Source: CAWIUB01 sp963839175
GTDB taxonomy: Bacteria; Actinomycetota; Actinomycetes; Mycobacteriales; Jatrophihabitantaceae
Direction: 5' to 3'
Assembly: GCA_963839175.1 (NCBI GenBank)
Contig: CAWIUB010000039.1
Location: 1 to 64,000 of the forward strand
Length of the DNA: 64,000 bases
In this document: in pieces, positions 54,205 through 64,000 of the stretch
Layout of the letters: the number at the start of each line of letters is the position of its first letter
How positions within the stretch are numbered: position 1 is the stretch's first letter
Notes under the pieces: generated by a model
Databases searched by the model: none
What the model saw: the letters and a program-made list of their open reading frames with translations, nothing else
What the model was told of the DNA's origin: nothing
Translations under genes and position numbers: made by a program

Positions 54205-55501
54205 GGAATCCGACAGTCCAGTGACCGTCCAGGTGGCTGTCAAACAGCTGGCCGACGCCCTCGACCAGCTGCTCAGCGTCGACCTCACCGCCGCCTCGCG
54301 GGACGAGCTGCTGGAGCTGGCTGGTGGGGTGGAGGTGCAGCGGCGCCGGCTGCCGGTGGCGGATCACGCGGTGATCGGCGAGCTGGCGGCGCGTGGGGTG
54401 GCCGGTGAGCTGGGCTGCCCGTCGACGGCCGTGCTGTTGTCGCAGCTGCTGACCATCACCCGGGGCGAGGCCGCGGAGCGGGTCAGGGCGGCCGGTGACG
54501 TCGGGCCGCGGCGCACGCTGACCGGCGAGCCGGTCGACCCGGTGTTCCCGCTGCTGGCCGCGGCGCAGGCCGAGGGCGCGATCTCGGCCGCGCATGCGGC
54601 TGTGATCCGCCGCACCGTGCACCGGCTGCCGGCCGTGGTGCGGGCCGAGCAGCAGGCGGCGGTGGAGGAGTTCCTCACCGGGCAGGCGCGGGTACTGGAC
54701 CCTGGCCAGCTGGCCCGGCTGGCGCAGCGGCTGACCGACGTACTGGACCCGGACGGTCGCCTGACCGGCGACGCGGACCACGCCCGGCGGCGCGAGTTCA
54801 CCATGCACACCCGGCCGGACGGCTCCGGGCGGGCCAGCATCGAGTTGACTGCGGCCGGGGTGGCGATCACCCAAGCCTGGCTGGACGCGCTGTCCGCCCC
54901 AATGCCCGGGCCGGACGGCGAGCGGGACCGGCGCACCGCCAGGCAGCGTCGCTACGACGCGTTCGAACAGATCGGCCGCCGCGCGCTGCGCACCGGCGAG
55001 CTGCCCGACTGCGGCGGCACCCCGGCCACCCTGCTGCTCACCCTCACCCTCGACCAGCTGGAGTCCCGGCTCGGCTACGCCACCACCACCCACGGCGGGC
55101 TGATCTCCGTCCCCGAAGCACTCCGGCTGGCCGCCGAAGCCGAACTCATCCCAGTCGTGCTCGGCGACGGCGGCGGGATCCTGGCCTACGGCCGCAGCCG
55201 CCGGGTCGCCACTCCCGGGCAACGCCAAGCGCTGGCCGCCCGAGACGGCGGCTGCTCCTTCCCGTCCTGCGACCGGCCCCCGGACTGGTGCCAGGCGCAC
55301 CACGTCACCGGATGGATCGACGGCGGATGCACCGACGTGGACAACCTCACCCTCGTCTGTGGTTACCACCACCGCGAGTTCCAGCGGCAAGGCTGGGCCT
55401 GCATCATGCTGCACGGCACCCCGCACTGGATACCACCAGCCTGGCTCGACCGCGACCAGCGACCCCGCCGGAACACCACCCACCACACCCAGCTGCGCTG
55501 A
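54197..55501 (+). CDS. DUF222/HNH-endonuclease (13E12-type) protein
   Basis: 434 residues. The N-terminal DUF222 domain (VAVKQLADALDQLLSVDLTA to AAGDVGPRRTLTGEPVD) is followed by a C-terminal HNH nuclease motif: CSFPSCDRPPDWCQAHHVTG, DVDNLTLVCGYHHREFQ, with zinc cysteines and HNH residues present. Repeated in actinobacterial genomes, these proteins are thought to be intein- or element-related nucleases; in M. tuberculosis several are LexA-controlled. The GTG start is covered by a LexA-like box here. No neighbouring partner is evident. Activity is unproven. Confidence 0.85.
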   Translation: MFEESDSPVTVQVAVKQLADALDQLLSVDLTAASRDELLELAGGVEVQRRRLPVADHAVIGELAARGVAGELGCPSTAVLLSQLLTITRGEAAERVRAAGDVGPRRTLTGEPVDPVFPLLAAAQAEGAISAAHAAVIRRTVHRLPAVVRAEQQAAVEEFLTGQARVLDPGQLARLAQRLTDVLDPDGRLTGDADHARRREFTMHTRPDGSGRASIELTAAGVAITQAWLDALSAPMPGPDGERDRRTARQRRYDAFEQIGRRALRTGELPDCGGTPATLLLTLTLDQLESRLGYATTTHGGLISVPEALRLAAEAELIPVVLGDGGGILAYGRSRRVATPGQRQALAARDGGCSFPSCDRPPDWCQAHHVTGWIDGGCTDVDNLTLVCGYHHREFQRQGWACIMLHGTPHWIPPAWLDRDQRPRRNTTHHTQLR

Positions 55502-55647
55502 CATCCGACGCGCTCCTGCAGATGACAGCGCGCGTGAGCTTCCGCATCGGACCCGAAGGTCGCCAGTTCGAGAGTCGGTCGAAGCATTCTCGATGCGCCG
55601 GAACGTCTACGGATTGACATGAACAGCGTCGACGACGCATCGAAGGG

Positions 55648-56466
55648 TCAGCCAACAGAACGCGCGGCCCACCGGCCGTCTCGGTGCGACACCTCGATGG
55701 GCAGCCCGAACGTGGCCGACAGATTGGAGGCCGTCAGCACGCTCGAGGCAAGACCAGACGCGACCGTGCGACCCTCGCGCAGCAGCAGGACATGTGTCAC
55801 GCCCGGCGGAACCTCCTCGACGTGGTGCGTGACCAGCACGGACGCGGGCGCGTCGGGGTCGGCGGCGAGCCGCGACAACCGGCGCAGGAGGTCCTCCCGG
55901 CCGCCGAGGTCCATGCCCGCCGCAGGTTCGTCGAGCAGCAGCAACTCGGGATCGGGCATCAGCGCCCGCGCGATCTGGACCCGTTTGCGCTCGCCCTCGC
56001 TGAGGGTCCCGTACGTCCGGTCGCCCAGTGAACCCACGCCGAGACGTTCGAGCAGCCTGGTTGCCCTGCGCATGTCCAGCCGCCCATACGCCTCGCGCCA
56101 TCGGCCGAGCACCGAGTAGCCCGCACTAACGACCAGATCGTTCACGCGCTCGTTGGGTGGGATGCGCTCGGCAACCGCCGCGCTCGCGAACCCGATCCGC
56201 GGGCGCAGTTCGAAGATGTCGACGCTGCCGAGCCGCTCGCCCAGCACGTACGCCTCCCCGGACGTCGGATGCATCGAGGCAGCCGCGATCTGCAGCAGCG
56301 TGGTCTTGCCCGCCCCGTTCGGGCCCAGGATCGCCCACCGCTCGTCGAGTTCGACCGTCCAGTCGATCCTGTCCAGCAGCGTCTTCTGCCCCCTGCGCAC
56401 CGTGACCCCGGCGAACGCCAGCACGGCATCGCGGTTGATCTCCGGCACTCGCCTATCAAACAGCAC
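55648..56466 (-). CDS. ABC transporter ATP-binding protein
   Basis: 272 residues, one ATPase domain. Walker A GPNGAGKTTLLQIAAASMHP, the signature TLSEGERKRVQIARALMPDP, Walker B LLLLDEPAAGMDLGG and the H-loop VTHHVEEVPPGVTHVL are all present. No permease is next to it, so its transport partner (if any) lies elsewhere or it acts as a soluble ABC ATPase. GTG 56448 is another possible start. Divergent from glgX. Confidence 0.85.
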   Translation of the reverse strand: MLFDRRVPEINRDAVLAFAGVTVRRGQKTLLDRIDWTVELDERWAILGPNGAGKTTLLQIAAASMHPTSGEAYVLGERLGSVDIFELRPRIGFASAAVAERIPPNERVNDLVVSAGYSVLGRWREAYGRLDMRRATRLLERLGVGSLGDRTYGTLSEGERKRVQIARALMPDPELLLLDEPAAGMDLGGREDLLRRLSRLAADPDAPASVLVTHHVEEVPPGVTHVLLLREGRTVASGLASSVLTASNLSATFGLPIEVSHRDGRWAARSVG

Positions 56467-56510
56467 GCTCGATCAGCGGACGCGACCAGGAAGCGTTACA
56501 GTCCGCCTCG

Positions 56511-58640
56511 ATGCTTCCCGAACAGATGACCGCCGCACTCGCCTCTCGGCTCGACCGTGCCTGGCCCGGTCGGCCGTTCCCGCTCGGCGCGATCTGGGAC
56601 GGCGAAGGCTGCAACTTCGCGCTCTGGTCATCGACTGCGACGGCCGTGATCCTCTGTCTCTTCGACGTTGACGGGCACGAAACGCAGATCCCGTTGGCCG
56701 ATTCGACATACCGCGTCTGGCACGGGTACCTGCCAGGTGTGGGGCCGGGGCAACATTACGGATTCCGGGTCGACGGCCCGTACGACCCAGCCCGCGGCCT
56801 GCTGCACAACAAGGCGAAGCTGCTCGTCGACCCGTACGCGCGGGCGATCGACGGCAGTTTCGTCGACCACCCGAGCGTCTACGCCGACAACCCCGAGGAC
56901 TCCGCGCCTTACGTGCCGCGCTGCGTGATCATTCACGGCGCGTTTCCGTGGGGTGACGATCATCGCCCCAACACCCCGTGGGACGACACGATCATCTACG
57001 AGCTGCACGTGCGAGGTTTCACAAAGCAGCACCCCGATATTCCGCCGGAGCTACGAGGCACGTACGCGGGCCTGGGCCACCCGGTGGCGATCGACTACCT
57101 GCGTTCGCTCGGCGTCACCGCCGTCGAACTCCTGCCGGTTCACCACTTCATCTCTGAGCCGCCATTGCAGCGCCGCGGCATGACGAACTACTGGGGGTAC
57201 AACTCGCTGGGCTTCTTCGCTCCGCACGAGCCGTATTCGTCGCGACGCGGGTACCAGGTCAGGGAGTTCAAAGCGATGGTTCGCGCGCTGCACGCGGCGG
57301 GCATCGAGGTGATCCTCGACGTTGTGTACAACCACACACCGGAGGGCCGCCCCAACGGCCCGGTTTTCTCCCTGCGCGGCATCGACAACGTCGCCTACTA
57401 CCGGGCAGTGGATGGCGACCCCAGTCGTTACGCGGACTACACCGGCTGTGGCAACACCCTTGACGCTCGGCTGCCCTTCCCTCTGCAGATGATCACCGAC
57501 TCGCTGCGCTACTGGGTTACCGACATGCACGTCGACGGGTTCCGGTTCGACCTCGCGTCGGCATTGGCCCGTTCCCTGCACGACGTCGACAAGCTGTCAT
57601 CGTTCTTCGACACTATCCACCAGGATCCCGTTATCTCACAGGTGAAACTCATCGCCGAGCCTTGGGACGTCGGCGCCGGCGGATACCAGGTCGGTGAGTT
57701 CCCGCCGCTGTGGACCGAGTGGAACGGCAAGTACCGGGACACGGTGCGTTCGTTCTGGGCGCACAGCGCGGGCGGGGTCCGCGACCTCGCGTACCGGTTA
57801 ACCGGCTCGTCCGATCTCTACGCCGACGACGGCCGCCTGCCGTTCGCCTCAATCAACTTCATCACCGCCCACGACGGATTCACCTTGCGCGACCTGGTCT
57901 CCTATGAGCACAAGCACAACGAGGCCAACGGCGAAGGCAACCAGGACGGCACGGGCGACAACCGTTCCTACAACTGTGGCGTCGAAGGTGAGACCGATGA
58001 TCCCGCGATCGTCACGCTCAGGCTGCGCCAGGCACGCAACCTGCTCGCGACGTTGCTACTTTCGACCGGCGCCCCGATGCTCGTGGCGGGCGACGAGCGA
58101 TGGCGCACGCAGCGCGGCAACAACAACCCCTACGGGCAGGACAACGAGATCTCCTGGCTGGACTGGTCGCCGTCCGGCCAAGCTGACGACCTGCACGCGC
58201 TCGTCCAGACGCTGCTCGAGCTGCGCCGCTCGTCGCCCGTTTTGCGCCAACGCGCCTTCTTCGCGGGCATCCCGGTACCAGGCGGCGACGGCTCCAAGGA
58301 CCTGGCCTGGTTCCATCCAGACGGCCGGGAGCTTACTGACGCGGACTGGTTCGACGCCGGGTTGCGCACACTGGGCATGTACCTGGACGGTCGCGGGCTG
58401 CGGCATCGCGGCAGCCGTGGCGAGGTGATCATGGACGACTCCTACCTGCTGCTGCTGCATTCCGGCGACGATCCGGTGTCGTTCACCCTGCCGGGAAGAC
58501 CGTGGGCGGACGAATACCAGGTGGTGGTCGACACCCGTGCCGAGGGCGGCCAGCCCGACGCGACCGTCGTCCTCCCGGCCACCGGTCCCCTCGTCCTCGA
58601 CGCGAGGACCGTCCTGCTGCTGCGCGTCCTGCGTGCCTAA
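56511..58640 (+). CDS. glgX: Glycogen debranching enzyme GlgX (isoamylase type)
   Basis: 709 residues. It hydrolyses alpha-1,6 branches of phosphorylase-trimmed glycogen. A carbohydrate-binding CBM48 region (FPLGAIWDGEGCNFALWSST) precedes the GH13 barrel with nucleophile Asp in VDGFRFDLASAL (near 341-346), acid Glu in KLIAEPWD (near 381) and the third Asp in TAHDGFTLRD (near 453), and DVVYNHT. TACAGT lies eight bases upstream of ATG 56511. It pairs functionally with glgP, which is convergent 104 bases downstream, and the GlgE/TreS genes beyond. Confidence 0.9.
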   Translation: MLPEQMTAALASRLDRAWPGRPFPLGAIWDGEGCNFALWSSTATAVILCLFDVDGHETQIPLADSTYRVWHGYLPGVGPGQHYGFRVDGPYDPARGLLHNKAKLLVDPYARAIDGSFVDHPSVYADNPEDSAPYVPRCVIIHGAFPWGDDHRPNTPWDDTIIYELHVRGFTKQHPDIPPELRGTYAGLGHPVAIDYLRSLGVTAVELLPVHHFISEPPLQRRGMTNYWGYNSLGFFAPHEPYSSRRGYQVREFKAMVRALHAAGIEVILDVVYNHTPEGRPNGPVFSLRGIDNVAYYRAVDGDPSRYADYTGCGNTLDARLPFPLQMITDSLRYWVTDMHVDGFRFDLASALARSLHDVDKLSSFFDTIHQDPVISQVKLIAEPWDVGAGGYQVGEFPPLWTEWNGKYRDTVRSFWAHSAGGVRDLAYRLTGSSDLYADDGRLPFASINFITAHDGFTLRDLVSYEHKHNEANGEGNQDGTGDNRSYNCGVEGETDDPAIVTLRLRQARNLLATLLLSTGAPMLVAGDERWRTQRGNNNPYGQDNEISWLDWSPSGQADDLHALVQTLLELRRSSPVLRQRAFFAGIPVPGGDGSKDLAWFHPDGRELTDADWFDAGLRTLGMYLDGRGLRHRGSRGEVIMDDSYLLLLHSGDDPVSFTLPGRPWADEYQVVVDTRAEGGQPDATVVLPATGPLVLDARTVLLLRVLRA

Positions 58641-58716
58641 GCCGAAGTTATTTGGCCTGAGGGCGGTCTCCCACGACGTGGGGAGTATGTGGTTCGCCTG
58701 CTGATCCAGATACTCC

Positions 58717-58742
58717 TGAAGTGTGCAGATGAAGTGTGCAGA
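58717..58742. repeat. Tandem 13-bp repeat between glgX and glgP
   Basis: TGAAGTGTGCAGA is repeated head to tail (58717-58729 and 58730-58742) immediately after the glgP stop. Its role, if any, is unknown. Confidence 0.7.
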
Positions 58743-58744
58743 GC

Positions 58745-61312
58745 TCAGCCGGCTCCGGCCGTCCTGACGACCCCCAGCTCGGCCGGTGTCGCCAGCAGGG
58801 GGTTCTTCGGGAGTACCCGCACCGTGTAGCCCAGGGCTCCGGTGCGGTCGAGCGGGATCTGCCCCTCGAACCGGGTCGTCCCGTCGACCGGCCCGGCGAG
58901 GGTGAGCGATGTGCTGCGGACCTCGGTGAGCTTGTTCTCGGCGTCGACCGGGCCGTAGACGGCGGCGACGTCGACGTCGGACGTATCCAGGCCGTTGAGT
59001 GCGACCTCGCTGCGCAGGTATAGCACCCCACCCAGGGTGGGGTCGCCCTCGAGCTGGGAGTCCACATGCAGCACCGACACCCCAGGCCAGGCCGCGAGCA
59101 CCGCCGCGCGCCACCGCGCCAGCTCCTTCGCCGCGGCGTACCCGCCCGCCGCGAGCCGGGCCGCCGAGGCCGCCGCCGGCGCGTAGAGCTCGTGGACGTA
59201 GTCGCGGACCATCCGGGTCGCCAGCACCTTCGGGACGAGCGACCTCAGGGTGTGGCGCACCATCTGCACCCACCGAACCGGAATTCCACTCGGGTCGCGG
59301 TCATAGAAGCGCGGCGACACCTGGTGCTCGATCAGGTCGTACAGCGCTCTCGCCTCTACGTCGTCGCGCCGGTTCGGCTCGGTGACGCCGTCGGCCGACG
59401 GGATCGCCCAGCCGTTCTCGCCGTCGAACCACTCGTCCCACCAACCGTCGCGGATCGACAGGTTGAGCGCTCCGTTGAGCGCGGCCTTCATCCCCGACGT
59501 GCCGCACGCCTCCAAGGGGCGGAGCGGGTTGTTCAGCCAGACGTCGACACCCCAGTAGAGATAGCGGGCCATGCCGATGTCGTAGTCCGGCAGGAACGTG
59601 ATCCGGTGCCGAACGGCCGGATTGTCGGCGAACTGCACCATCTGCGCGATGAGCTGTTTGCCACCGTCGTCGGCCGGATGGCTCTTTCCCGCGATGACGA
59701 TCTGCACGGGGCGTTCCGGGTGCAGCAGCAGCGACTGGAGCCGCTCGGGGTCGCGCAGCATCAGGGTGAGCCGCTTGTAGGACGGCACCCGACGGGCGAA
59801 GCCGATCGTCAGGACGTCGGGGTCAAACGCGGACGACGTCCAGCCGAGCTCGGCTTCGGACATGCCGCGAGTCAGCGCCGAGGCGTGCATCCGGCGCCGA
59901 ATGTCTCCGACGAGCCGCTCGCGCAGGTCGCGGCGGACACTCCACAGCTCTGCGTCGGTGACCCGGTCGAGAGCCTTCCAGCCGACGCCCTCGTCGAGCG
60001 CGTCCGGGCCGGCTTCGCGCTCGGCGATGTCGAGCATCTGCCGCGACATCCAGGTGGGTGCATGGACGCCGTTGGTCACCGAGGTGATCGGAACTTCGGA
60101 GGAGTCGAACCCGCGCCACAGGTCGGCGAACATCTGGCGGCTCACCTCGCCGTGCAGCCGGGAGACCCCGTTGGCCCGCTGGCCCAGCCGGAAGCCCATG
60201 TGCGCCATGTTGAAGATCGCTGGATCCTCTTCGGCGCCCAGGTCGAGCACCTGCTTCACCGGCACGCCGGGCGCCCCCGCCAGGTGCTGTTTCACCAATT
60301 CCCGCGGGAACCGGTCGATGCCCGCCGCGACCGGCGTGTGCGTCGTGAACACCGTGCCGGCCCGGACCGCTTCGAGCGCCTCGTCGAAGGTCAGCCCGGC
60401 CGACTCCACCAGCTCGCGGATCCGCTCGACGCCGAGGAAGCCGGCATGTCCCTCATTGGTGTGGAAGACCTGGGGCGCGGGCATACCGGTCAGTGCGCAA
60501 TACACCCTGATGGCCCGCACGCCGCCCACCCCGAGCAGCAATTCCTGCACGAGGCGATGCTCCTTGCCGCCGCCGTACAGGCGATCGGTGACCTGGCGCA
60601 GGCCGGCGTCGTTGTCCTCGATGTCGCTGTCGAGCAGCAGCAACGGCACCCGCCCCACCGTGGCCACCCACACCTGGGCGTGCAGCGCCCGGCCCTCCGG
60701 CAGCGCCAGCGAGATCCGAACCGGACGGTCGCCGTCCTCCAGCAACTTGATCGGCAAGCCCTGCGGATCGAGTGACGGATAACGCTCGAGCTGCCAGCCG
60801 TCCCGGGAGAGCGACTGACGGAAGTACCCGGCACGGTAGAGCAGCCCGACGCCGATGATCGGCACCCCCAGGTCACTGGCGGCCTTGAGGTGGTCACCGG
60901 CGAGGATCCCGAGACCGCCCGAGTACTGCGGCAACACCTCGGCGATGCCGAACTCCGGAGAGAAGTACGCGATCGAATCCGGAAGATCCGCACTGCCGGC
61001 AGACGACAGAGCCTGGCGGTGCTGGTACCACCGCGGCTGCTCGAGGTAGTCGGTCAGGTCGTCGTAGACATCGGCGAGCCGGCGCAGGAACCGGCGGTCT
61101 CGCGCCATCATGGCGAGCCGGTCCGCGCTGACCTCGCCGAGCATCCTGCCCGGGTGGGCACCCGACGCCCGCCACAGCTCCGGATCGACGGATTCCAGCA
61201 GGTCCAGCGAGTCCGGATGCCAGGACCAGCGCAGGTTGTTGACGATGTCACCGAGTTTGACCAGCTCCGGCGGGAACGCCGCTCGGACAGTCAGCCGCCG
61301 CAATGCCTTCAC
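58745..61312 (-). CDS. glgP: Alpha-glucan (maltodextrin/glycogen) phosphorylase
   Basis: 855 residues of the long bacterial GlgP type. It releases glucose-1-phosphate from glucan ends with PLP. The N-terminal DUF3417-like domain (FPPELVKLGDIVNNLRWSWH) is typical of this subgroup; the catalytic region has GMPAPQVFHTNEGHAGFLGV, and the PLP lysine in GTSGMKAALNGALNLSIRDG (near residue 606) followed by WWDEWFDGENGWAIPS. GTG 61312 has TACGCT eight bases upstream. The gene is divergent from glgE, and both work on maltodextrin or glycogen. Confidence 0.9.
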   Translation of the reverse strand: MKALRRLTVRAAFPPELVKLGDIVNNLRWSWHPDSLDLLESVDPELWRASGAHPGRMLGEVSADRLAMMARDRRFLRRLADVYDDLTDYLEQPRWYQHRQALSSAGSADLPDSIAYFSPEFGIAEVLPQYSGGLGILAGDHLKAASDLGVPIIGVGLLYRAGYFRQSLSRDGWQLERYPSLDPQGLPIKLLEDGDRPVRISLALPEGRALHAQVWVATVGRVPLLLLDSDIEDNDAGLRQVTDRLYGGGKEHRLVQELLLGVGGVRAIRVYCALTGMPAPQVFHTNEGHAGFLGVERIRELVESAGLTFDEALEAVRAGTVFTTHTPVAAGIDRFPRELVKQHLAGAPGVPVKQVLDLGAEEDPAIFNMAHMGFRLGQRANGVSRLHGEVSRQMFADLWRGFDSSEVPITSVTNGVHAPTWMSRQMLDIAEREAGPDALDEGVGWKALDRVTDAELWSVRRDLRERLVGDIRRRMHASALTRGMSEAELGWTSSAFDPDVLTIGFARRVPSYKRLTLMLRDPERLQSLLLHPERPVQIVIAGKSHPADDGGKQLIAQMVQFADNPAVRHRITFLPDYDIGMARYLYWGVDVWLNNPLRPLEACGTSGMKAALNGALNLSIRDGWWDEWFDGENGWAIPSADGVTEPNRRDDVEARALYDLIEHQVSPRFYDRDPSGIPVRWVQMVRHTLRSLVPKVLATRMVRDYVHELYAPAAASAARLAAGGYAAAKELARWRAAVLAAWPGVSVLHVDSQLEGDPTLGGVLYLRSEVALNGLDTSDVDVAAVYGPVDAENKLTEVRSTSLTLAGPVDGTTRFEGQIPLDRTGALGYTVRVLPKNPLLATPAELGVVRTAGAG

Positions 61313-61355
61313 GGCGTGCGAGCGTACTTGGTCCCGGTAACCAATCCGTAAGGCC

Positions 61356-61384
61356 TTACTGACTCAGCCGCCCCTCGGTAACGT
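61356..61384 (+). promoter_or_regulatory. Promoter of glgE
   Basis: TTACTG (61356-61361), 17 bases, TAACGT (61379-61384), then seven bases before ATG 61392. The spacing fits leaderless transcription from the start codon. The glgP -10 candidate lies on the opposite strand at 61321-61326. Confidence 0.5.
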
Positions 61385-61391
61385 TGGGGTC

Positions 61392-63383
<1,992 letters not shown>

Positions 63384-63400
63384 GTCCAAGGGAGGTTCGC

Positions 63401-64000
63401 TTGCCCAGCGCATCCGACGGCGACACCGCGTCCGATCCGATGCATCGGCTGCCCGCGGATCCCGACTGGTTCAAACGCGCAGTCTTCTACGAGGTGCTCG
63501 TCCGCGGGTTCTACGACTCCAACGGCGACGGGACGGGAGACCTGGGCGGTCTCGCCGACAAACTCGACTACCTGGTGTGGCTCGGCGTGGACTGCCTGTG
63601 GCTGCCACCGTTCTACCCCTCTCCGCTGCGCGACGGGGGCTACGACGTCAGCGACTACACCGACGTGCTCCCGGAGTTTGGCACGATCGGCGACTTCGAG
63701 GAGCTGCTGCGCGAGGCGCACAGGCGCGGCATCCGGGTGATCATCGACATCGTCATGAACCACACGTCGGACCAGCACCCGTGGTTCCAGGCCTCCCGCC
63801 GCAACCCGGACGGCGCGTACGGCAACTTCTACATCTGGGAGGACGACGACACTCGCTACCCCGACGCGCGGGTCATTTTCATCGACACCGAGCCGTCGAA
63901 CTGGACGTTCGATCCCCTGCGCAAGCAGTACTACTGGCACCGGTTCTTCAGCCACCAGCCCGACCTGAACTTCGACTCCCCCGACGTGCAGCAGGCGGTG
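63401..64000 (+). CDS. treS: Trehalose synthase (maltose alpha-D-glucosyltransferase), partial
   Basis: 200 codons are visible before the window ends. TTG at 63401 follows GGGAGG by six bases and lies 17 bases after the glgE stop; ATG 63440 is an alternative. The N-terminal GH13_16 barrel reads WFKRAVFYEVLVRGFYDSNG, DGTGDLGGLADKLDYLVWLG, YDVSDYTDVLPEFG, VIIDIVMNHTSDQHPWFQAS and FDPLRKQYYWHRFFSHQPDL, typical of TreS. The catalytic Asp and Glu lie beyond the window. It interconverts maltose and trehalose and feeds the GlgE route. Confidence 0.9.
   Translation, partial: MPSASDGDTASDPMHRLPADPDWFKRAVFYEVLVRGFYDSNGDGTGDLGGLADKLDYLVWLGVDCLWLPPFYPSPLRDGGYDVSDYTDVLPEFGTIGDFEELLREAHRRGIRVIIDIVMNHTSDQHPWFQASRRNPDGAYGNFYIWEDDDTRYPDARVIFIDTEPSNWTFDPLRKQYYWHRFFSHQPDLNFDSPDVQQAV

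Noticed and set aside
59066..60775. A 569-codon plus-strand frame opposite glgP
   Set aside because: Arg/His/Gln-rich translation without motifs; shadow of glgP.

Overview
The window is high-GC DNA from an actinomycete, most likely in or near the Mycobacteriales/Frankiales. Three things point there: GTG and TTG starts, many genes with a TAnnnT -10 box 6-8 nt before the start codon (leaderless transcripts), and a right-hand gene order (gatC/gatA/gatB, ACT protein, ligA, MetE-like protein, mnmA, cysteine desulfurase, etfA/etfB) that follows the Mycobacterium tuberculosis Rv3009c-Rv3029c order. The species cannot be named from sequence alone.

Region 1 (1-7.5 kb) is a gene graveyard. It holds an ISL3-type transposase remnant, a frameshifted and truncated SulP transporter, a broken FAD monooxygenase coupled to an intact flavoprotein monooxygenase, fragments of an MFS transporter, a methyltransferase and a regulator, and about 1.2 kb without a recognisable gene. 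Region 2 (7.5-15.7 kb) is the core of an integrative mobilisable element: MobF relaxase-helicase, excisionase-like protein and tyrosine integrase. Beside it is a NYN-domain gene split by an IS1182-type element. The insertion can be reconstructed: removing the IS and one CTAG copy restores the reading frame. The accessory DNA ends at tRNA-Glu and tRNA-Gln, next to gltX.

Region 3 (16-28 kb) is core metabolism, mainly on the minus strand. It has gltX, a fumarylacetoacetate-hydrolase-like enzyme, cimA, leuB, ilvC, ilvN, ilvB and ilvD, making isoleucine, valine and leucine. Two short leader peptides rich in Ile/Val/Leu codons, each followed by a terminator hairpin, precede ilvB and cimA and indicate attenuation. 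A 44-nt palindromic repeat with fixed ends occurs twice before the cimA leader and once inside the 3' end of mnmA. A nested inverted repeat containing an inverted copy of the ilvC 3' end lies between ilvC and leuB.

Region 4 (28-52 kb) carries a 2-hydroxyacid dehydrogenase, exported beta-propeller proteins, the GatCAB amidotransferase (which with gltX and tRNA-Gln makes the indirect Gln-tRNA route plausible), ligA, a glycogen-debranching-type enzyme, mnmA with its sulfur donor cysteine desulfurase, L-2-hydroxyglutarate oxidase, a DUF4349 lipoprotein, electron-transfer flavoprotein, a HAD phosphatase, an enoyl-CoA hydratase, an esterase and a hemerythrin-like protein. Region 5 (52-64 kb) has small methyltransferases, a DUF222/HNH protein whose start lies in a near-consensus LexA box, an ABC ATPase, and a glycogen/trehalose cluster (glgX, glgP, glgE, treS) of the GlgE alpha-glucan pathway. 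treS runs off the window end.
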